Assembly (NCBI GenBank): GCA_963565915.1
Contig: OY751485.1
Coordinates: 4,402,001-4,466,000 of the forward strand
Reading direction: 5' to 3'
Origin: Entoloma clypeatum
Lineage: Eukaryota > Basidiomycota > Agaricomycetes > Agaricales > Entolomataceae
DNA length: 64,000 bases
How positions within the stretch are numbered: position 1 is the stretch's first letter; the number at the start of each line of letters is the position of its first letter. A program made the translations under genes and the position numbers. Under the pieces are notes generated by a model. It saw nothing but the letters and a program-made list of their open reading frames with translations. It searched no databases and was not told the origin of the DNA. Shown here one piece after another: positions 58,357 through 64,000 of the stretch.

Positions 58357-58863
58357 TTATTTCACTTTGTGTCGTAGTTTATCTTGAATCAATAATAGTG
58401 ATTAGATTTGATTAGATTTGATATGATATCTATATTTGATCTGATTGATGAAATTATCTATCTTGCTAGTGTAGGCTACCACCTACTGCAATGCTACAGT
58501 ACTATATAATAATGGATATCTATGGAGTGCTCCAAAGCAGAAAGGTCATGCTCTGAAGTGCTGCTTCTACACTATGTAATGTTACACAATGAGTCACTGA
58601 TGCTATGAGGTGTTGCTTCTATGCTATGTAATGTTATACAATGAGACACTGATGCTATGAAGTAAAAGCATAATGCTATGGAGCATTCTGTAACAACCAT
58701 GTGAGACTCCAGAGTGCTACAAATGAAATAATGTATGCTATGTAGCATTCTGTAGCAACCCTATGGGACTCCATAGTACTACAAACAAAATAATGTATGC
58801 TACAGTGCTATACCACTATGCAGTGCTATCAAGTGCTACATAGCACAGGTCTGGTTTGTTGAT

Positions 58864-59012
58864 GCGCCCGTGCCTGACAATTCGTCGTAGACCTGGACGA
58901 GCTTCACCAAGAACTCAAATCTACAATCCTAGAAGCTCAACGACGTTATCAAGGCCCCGCTGATCTCCGGCGTGCTCCGCCCCCTCCGCTCGAAGTAGGA
59001 CAGCAAGCGTTT
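58864..59012 (+). pseudogene. Gypsy-2 Pol C-terminal fragment
   Basis: Continues the integrase after the Plavaka-type insertion: FVVDLDELHQELKSTILEAQ, RRYQGPADLRRAPPPPLEVG and QQAFF, with a TGA just before FVVD. It then runs directly into the middle of the 3' LTR, so the end of pol and the first part of that LTR are deleted. Confidence 0.85.
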
Positions 59013-59424
59013 TTCCTCAGTTCGAATATCAACAAAGTTCACTCCTCTACTCCCCGTTCATGCCAGAGATCCTCGCTGTGGTACAATACGCCGACGACAT
59101 CCTCATCTACTGCTCTTCCTCCATTGTTACCCTTCGACGAGCTCAGTACTGTGTCTGAGTCACAACTCCGACGTTGTCCGACCATTTCCACATCAACGTG
59201 TCTCTCACCGAGATCTCTCCGAGGACCTCTGCACCTCCAACCTCTCCTCCAACCTCCTGAAATTGGGACACCTTATCCAACAAACGGCGGCGCAACACAT
59301 ACGTTGAAGCCATGTCCCTCCCCTTTGTTGTTTCTCTGCATTTCCAGAGTTCCGCTCCAGTCTCAGTCCTACGTCCGACCTCCGACGGACTCCGACGAAG
59401 CTCCGACATTTCACCTACTTAACA
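59013..59424 (+). repeat. Gypsy-2 3' LTR, 5'-truncated
   Basis: Matches the last about 410 bp of the 5' LTR from ttcctcagttcgaatatc to CTTAACA and is followed by the target duplication gatcc. About 300 bp of the LTR start are missing. Confidence 0.88.
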
Positions 59425-60531
59425 GATCCCATGAAGCTTCCATATCTGATCCCGATAGATCTTGGCTAATCCTTCAGCTGATAATTCCACAGTTGTCAGA
59501 ATGAGGTGAAGCATCTTTGAATGTCTATCCGTGATGACCAGAATTGTGTTTTTTTCATCAGATTCTGGTATCGGTCCCACAACGTCGATTCCTATGTCTT
59601 CCCATGGGTGACTTACTTCTTTACATCATGCAGGATGGTAGGCCACCAGTAGGTACGAGTGAGGAGTTCATGAGTTCGGTACTGTCCTGGATGTCCAGTC
59701 ACTGGTGCATCGTGTGACTCAAACATCAATTCTTGTCGTAATTGTGGATCTGGCGGGACATAGACTCATTCTCCTGCATAGGTGATCCCATTCTCCTGCT
59801 GATACCAATGAGGATTCTTTTTTAGGCCCTGAGCTACTTCTGTCTCCATGCGGTTCGAAGCCTTGATGCGTGCGATCCATGGATTTTTGATGGTTGTGAC
59901 ATTTCCAATTTTGATGGAATCAGATGTTTCACCCCCTTCAAAGAATTGTTCCTCCGTGAACATCTCCATTTGTACCACATCTTCTGATTCCAATCATTTC
60001 AAGAATAGTCCCTCCTTGAGCATCTGGTCACTGTCTTGTGGTTCGAGTTCCGCTTCATACCAGGGTAAGCGCGACAGGATGTCCGCTTTCGCATTGGTCT
60101 TGCCAGGCACATGCCGTAATTTGAAGTCATAGTCTTGTAACTTCATTTTCCAGTGTCGCTGTCATTGATTTAGGTCCTGAGGATGACGGAAATACTCCAG
60201 GTTCTTGTGATCAGTTAAGATCTCGAAGCATTCCCTGGCTTCGAGCAGATAGTGTCTCCAATCTTTCAATGCTTCCATGACCGCCAGGAGTTCCTTGTTG
60301 TATATCTTGTAATTTTGTTCGGCCGCAGACATGGTCCGCGACAAGAACACAATGGGGTGCCATTTGTCGTCTTGCTTCTGAGAGAGTACTGCTCCAATTG
60401 CATAGCCCGATGCATCGGTTTCAACCCTGAACTGTCCCTCTGGTTTTGGTAATGCCAAGACTGGTGCCGATGTAATTGCCCGTATGAGACCTTCAAAGGG
60501 TTGCTGCTCTGTTGGTCCCCAAGTAAATGCC
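59425..60531 (-). pseudogene. Gypsy-1 RNase H and integrase N-terminal half
   Basis: From high to low coordinate: AFTWGPTEQQPFEGLIRAIT, FRVETDASGYAIGAVLSQKQ, YNKELLAVMEALKDWRHYLL and EILTDHKNLEYFRHPQDLNQ (RNase H), a frame to YAGE ended by TGA at 59766-59768, then VYVPPDPQLRQELMFESHDA and HPGQYRTHELLTRTYWWPTI (zinc finger), GIDVVGPIPES and ILVITDRHSKM (catalytic core, first Asp), KIYRDQIWKLHG, where gypsy-2 interrupts. Confidence 0.9.
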
Positions 60532-60536
60532 GTACC

Positions 60537-61299
60537 TGTTATATACCATTCTAGCTCCAACAACCTCCGATCATCTCCGATCAATTCCGATCAATTCCGA
60601 TCAATTCCGCTCCAACAATCTCCGATCAATTCCGATATTCCAGACATCTGTTACCTCCGCATCTCCGCACGTTGCCATCGTGCATTTCATATTCATAACT
60701 CCATGCCTTTATGCATTTCATATTCATATTCCCGTTTACTTATGCATCGCCTTTTCCGCATGGTCCGTTGACCGACATCTCCAAGGTTCGTTACAGTCGC
60801 TGGCAACTTACGCCACAACTCCGGACCTACTCCGACCATCTCCGTAAAGTAATATCATTTAGGTATTTAAGCTCGTACCATACCTGTAGTTCCTCAGTTC
60901 GAATATCAACAAAGTTCACTCCTACTCCCCGTTCATGCCAGAGATCCTCGCTGTGGTACAATACGCCAACGACATCCTCATCTACTGCTCTTCCTCCATC
61001 GTTACCCTTCGACGAGCTCAGTACTGTGTCCGAGTCACAACTCCGACGTTGTCCGACCATTTCCACGTCAACGTGTCTCTCACCGAGATCTTTCCAAGAA
61101 CCTCCGCATCTCCGACCTCCCCTCCGACCTCCTGAAATTGGGACACCTTATCCAACAAACGGCGGCGCAACACATACATTGAAGCCACGTCCCTCCCCTT
61201 CGTCGTTCCTCCGCATTTCCGGAGTTCCGCTCCGGTCTCAGTCCTACGTCCGACCTCCGACGGACTCCGACGAAGCTCCGATGTTTCACCTACTTAACA
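60537..61299 (+). mobile_element. Solo LTR related to gypsy-2, inserted in gypsy-1
   Basis: 763 bp, TGTTATAT...CTTAACA, flanked by exact gtacc duplications (60532-60536 and 61300-61304). Excising it restores the gypsy-1 frame [14 protein letters not shown]. Its first 100 bp contain repeats of ctccgatcaattc absent from the other LTR copies. Confidence 0.93.
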
Positions 61300-62309
61300 G
61301 TACCACCTGTGAGCGCGGTAAGAGGTTTCGCAATGTTTGAGTACCCTTCAATAAAACATCGATAGAAGTTGGCAAATCCAAGGAACCTCTGAACTTCCTT
61401 TTTTGATGTGGGTGCTCACCAGTTTCGGATCGTATCCACCTTCTCAGTTTCCATCTTGACACGTCCCTCACCAACCACATATCCCAATATAGGACATTTC
61501 GTTACTTCTGATAAACACTTCTTCTCCTTTAGGAACAAATCATTGTCCGATAGGATCTGTAGGATTTCTTTGGTGTTTCATGCGAGTTCTTCCTTGGTTT
61601 TACCGATAACCACAATGTCATCCATGTAGATCACGCAGATACATTGGCAGATCTGGTCCCGGAATAGACTAACCATCATTCGAGAGAACGTTCCCAGGGA
61701 GTTGCAAAGACCGAAAAACATGACCAATGGTTTGAATAATCCTCGACTGGTGAGGAAGGCAGCTTTCCATTCATCGCCCTCCTTAATCCGGACGTTGTTA
61801 TAGCCCCACATGATGTCCATCTTATTGAAGTAGACTGCATCTTTCAGCACGTCCAAGAGATCAGATATTCGTGGGAGTGGGAACTTGTCTTTGACCGTGA
61901 ATTTATTGACCATGGGGTAATCTTGTACCAATCGTTTGGAACCATCCTTCTTGTTGATGAAGAAGCAAGGGGAGGCATAAGGGGATTTGGACAGGCAGAT
62001 CTTTCCTGTTGCTAGACCCTCGTCAATGAATGTGTCCAATTCCTCTTGTTCCTTTTGTGTCATAGGATATGTATTTCCCCCTAGTTCCTTTGGTGCGTCC
62101 GGTGTAAGTTTGATACCATGGTCCCATTCCCTCTCCTTTGGGATCTTATCAAAGTTCTCCTTCTCGAAGAAATGAGCAAATCGTTCAACATATGATGGTC
62201 GTTTGGTTGTGGGAGGTGGTGTGGGAGTGACAGCTTCCAAAATAGGCTCTCCAGGCTTCCATTTCTGATCTGACTTTTTGGGTGCATCTTTGTCGCGCAC
62301 CTCAACCAT
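61300..62309 (-). pseudogene. Gypsy-1 reverse transcriptase
   Basis: Reads FAHFFEKENFDKIPKERE, EWDHGIKLTPDAPK, ATGKICLSKSPYASPCFFIN, KKDGSKRLVQDYPMVNKFTV, FPLPRISDLLDVLKDA, MVSLFRDQICQ and the catalytic YMDDIVV, then after a TGA EILQILSDNDLFLKEKKCLS, LGYVVGEGRVKME and [20 protein letters not shown]. The PVVFFGLxNSPATFQ segment has changed to FFGLCNSLGTFSRMM. Joins the RNase H part across the solo LTR. Confidence 0.92.
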
Positions 62310-63142
62310 GCGAACCCGGTGTTTGCGACCATCTTAGCCAGATGACCGAAGCGTTGACAGTTGTAGCAACGGGCTACTCCTGCTTTGTCGATCTCCATGG
62401 CCTTGCCCTGACCACCATAAGTGGTACCTGATCCGGTGCGCATGTTGCCGCCACCTCGGATGACTAGTGCATGTCCTTCCATCTGTCGTCCCTTGTTTCG
62501 GATCTCCTTTGCGTATTCGGAGTATGTCTTGCCATCACTAGCCACTTGTTCAGAGATTCTACGGTTGATGTTCTTCTCTAGGATGTATTTCCCAGTTTCT
62601 TCGCCAAGATTTGATAGCTTCAAGAGCTCTTTGAATTCGTCCAAGAATTCATCAACGGTGTGTTTCTCTTGTCTCAGGACTTTGAGTCTTGCTTTGGCAG
62701 CAACCAATTTGTTGGCAATGGAGAATCATGTGGCGATATCATCGGAGAAGCCTAGCCAGGTGATATTCTCGTTGTCAACAGCAAGAGCATCTAACTTGTT
62801 ACTGGCCCAGTGCCTGCCGGACCCTTCCATCATGCGGGATAGTACCGCAAGAATCTTCTGATCATCTGTGAGGCTCTTTTGGAACCTGATGTATAGTTTG
62901 GTCGCTTTCCACCACTCGTCAAAGGTGTGTCTGTCCTTGAACATCCCAGGATCCTTGATGATCTTGGATGTATCCATTGTTTGTACTGCTGGGGCTTCTG
63001 CCATGTCTAGAGTCTGCAGTTCCTGCGCGTCTGTTGGTCGCGAGAAGGGGTCAAGTCTCTCGTTTCTTGCCCAACAGTTGTACTCGGTCTGTTGTTCTTC
63101 GGTGGTGAAGTGGGCATAGATCTGCTGCTTCGAGTAAGACAT
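62310..63142 (-). pseudogene. Gypsy-1 Gag, with premature stop and deleted 3' end
   Basis: ATG 63142 (MSYSKQQIYAHF). Capsid region: DRHTFDEWWKATKLYIRFQK, HWASNKLDALA and NITWLGFSDDIAT, then TGA at 62726-62728 where a Trp is expected, continuing FSIANKLVAAKARLKVLRQE, TVDEFLDEFKELLKLSNLGE and a zinc knuckle opening CYNCQRFGHLAK. The knuckle is cut and fused to MVANTGFAWLR, so the rest of gag and the protease are deleted before the RT frame starts. Confidence 0.87.
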
Positions 63143-63593
63143 GATGATGCGGTTCTGGGATGTCTCGATGTGAGTGTATCAATCTTCTGATAACGGTTGT
63201 CTGGACACCGATAAACTCTCTGATCTCCGTGATCCGACCTGTATAAGGTCCTTCTTGAATGCAAAAGCTTTCGAGTTCGTTCTGTCAGGCATTATAGCAT
63301 GTGATCTGGTGTTGCCGAGCAAGATGGATGCTCTCTGCTATTTCACCGTGGGGGCAATGCTCATCATTGTCTAGTTCTTCGTCAAGCACCTGCTGTAGGA
63401 TGCGACAGATCTCCGATTTGATGTACTGCTGGATGAGCGTAAAATCGATACTGTCTCAAGGACTTAGCTCCTCCTGTTGGGCTTCTGGCATGCTGAATGG
63501 GTTACTGGTGAAGTCTTCAAAGAAGCGCGACGTCTTGACTCGTCTGGTAGTTGCTCTCTTCACTCTGGGTGAACCTAATGAGATTTAGCAACT
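63143..63593. other. Gypsy-1 leader between 5' LTR and gag
   Basis: Non-coding leader on the minus strand. The primer-binding site should start just below 63,594 (minus strand agttgctaaatctcatt); no tRNA match was assigned. Confidence 0.5.
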
Positions 63594-63997
63594 TGTTATG
63601 CTTAACAAACCGTTCCAAGGTTCGGGCGGGGTGTGCAGGAAGTGGAAAGGCGAAGAGCAATGTGATTGCTAAATCTAAGGAATCTACTACAGTACAAGAG
63701 GTTTTTTATATAGGTACTGACTATAGGTGGTAGCGGATGAGTCAGTACTGCGGAAGGCAGTGCGCATGAGTAAGGCGACTGCGGAAGGCTATGTACAGTG
63801 AGTAAGCTGACTGCGGAAAGCGAGTCAGCGCGGGAGCAAAGTATACTAAAGGGGATGATGAAGTAATGTAATGAGTCAGACTGGGAATCGAAGGTTGCGA
63901 AAGTAGACATTAGACATAGTAAGTTTGTAAGAGGGCGCCGAGCCGGGCCGATAAGTAAATGATATGATGTGGTCCTCATACTGTAGAGTCCGTAACA
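63594..63997 (-). repeat. Gypsy-1 5' LTR
   Basis: Near-identical to 34,077-34,477, ending cgtaaca; the three remaining window bases (cat) match the start of the catgc flank at the other end. Confidence 0.92.
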
Positions 63998-64000
63998 CAT

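Larger units (their letters stand above)
48292..58863. mobile_element. Plavaka-type DNA transposon, about 10.6 kb
   Basis: Bounded by gypsy-2 pol on both sides (HLEHDLASA on the left; FVVDLDELHQELKSTIL on the right). Short imperfect inverted ends ATCAGCAAA / ATCAACAAA, with subterminal zones full of catagca / tgctatg repeats (48,310-48,500 and 58,490-58,850). The target duplication is not clear; about four bases (ccgc / gcgc) are possible. Contents: a sulfate-permease remnant and repeats (48.5-51.6 kb), a complete transposase gene (-) and a DUF6532-like gene (+). Confidence 0.75.
35907..59424 (+). mobile_element. Gypsy-2: Ty3/gypsy element, whole footprint including nested insertions
   Basis: 5' LTR copies at 35,907-36,619 and 37,088-37,799 (the region is tandemly duplicated), gag at 38.0-39.0, protease-RT start at 38.9-39.8, RT-RNase H-integrase at 46.0-48.3, the pol C-terminal piece at 58.87-59.01 and a truncated 3' LTR at 59,013-59,424. 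Two DNA transposons are inserted (39,813-46,017 and 48,292-58,863). It sits inside the integrase of gypsy-1 with target duplication gatcc. Confidence 0.9.
34077..63997 (-). mobile_element. Gypsy-1: chromodomain Ty3/gypsy element, whole footprint including nested insertions
   Basis: LTRs of about 400 bp lie at 34,077-34,477 and 63,594-63,997. The 5-bp flank catgc (34,072-34,076) is matched by cat at 63,998-64,000, where the window ends. Coding order on the minus strand: gag (63.1-62.3 kb), RT (62.3-61.3), RNase H (60.5-60.2), integrase start (59.9-59.4), then across the gypsy-2 insertion the integrase remainder and chromodomain (35.9-35.0), a small 3' ORF and the 3' LTR. Only about 5.5 kb of the 29.9-kb footprint is gypsy-1 itself. 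Several stops, a lost protease region and two insertions make it non-functional. Confidence 0.88.

Noticed and set aside
1..64000. CRISPR arrays, operons, bacterial genes
   Set aside because: The sequence is eukaryotic with spliceosomal introns; the direct repeats seen are LTRs or minisatellites without spacers.

Overview
The window looks like a nuclear contig of a mushroom-forming basidiomycete (Agaricomycetes). Supporting signs are dense genes on both strands cut by many GT-AG introns of about 50-60 nt, basidiomycete-type families (DUF6533-, DUF6697-, DUF6699- and DUF6532-like proteins, a Plavaka-type transposase) and chromodomain Ty3/gypsy retrotransposons. I see no tRNA, rRNA or CRISPR array.

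The left part (1-26 kb) is mostly ordinary host genome. In order: the N-terminal part of a DUF6533-like membrane protein (-), the Rab geranylgeranyltransferase beta subunit BET2 (-), prefoldin subunit 4 (-) divergent from sphingosine-1-phosphate lyase (+), an alpha-arrestin (+), a decayed DUF6697 paralogue followed by its better-preserved tandem copy (both -), mitochondrial cytochrome c peroxidase (-), a DUF6699 protein (+), a LYAR-type nucleolar zinc-finger protein with an 8-nt microexon (+), a broken patatin (+), a trypsin-fold peptidase-like protein (-) and a PAQR/adiponectin-receptor-like membrane protein with a long N-terminal extension (-).

From 26 to 34 kb the sequence turns into repeats. 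A truncated Ty1/copia remnant is split by a 2,286-bp hAT-like non-autonomous element with an exact 8-bp target duplication. Next to it lies an inverted, truncated duplicate of the DUF6699-LYAR segment, itself split by a 1.3-kb insert. A minisatellite array follows.

From 34,077 to 63,997 everything is one nested stack. A minus-strand chromodomain gypsy element (gypsy-1) has LTRs at the two ends. Its integrase is interrupted by a plus-strand gypsy element (gypsy-2, 35,907-59,424, target duplication gatcc). Its polymerase region is interrupted by a solo LTR related to gypsy-2 (60,537-61,299, target duplication gtacc). Gypsy-2 is interrupted by two further DNA transposons: a 6.2-kb element with about 230-bp terminal inverted repeats and a 6-bp target duplication that encodes an apparently intact retroviral-type integrase plus a BTB protein and two unknown proteins (39,813-46,017), and a 10.6-kb Plavaka-type element with an apparently complete transposase, a DUF6532-like gene and remnants of a sulfate-permease gene (48,292-58,863). 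The oldest layers carry stop codons, several of them CGA-to-TGA, whereas the two innermost DNA elements have open genes, which agrees with the order of insertion read from the nesting.
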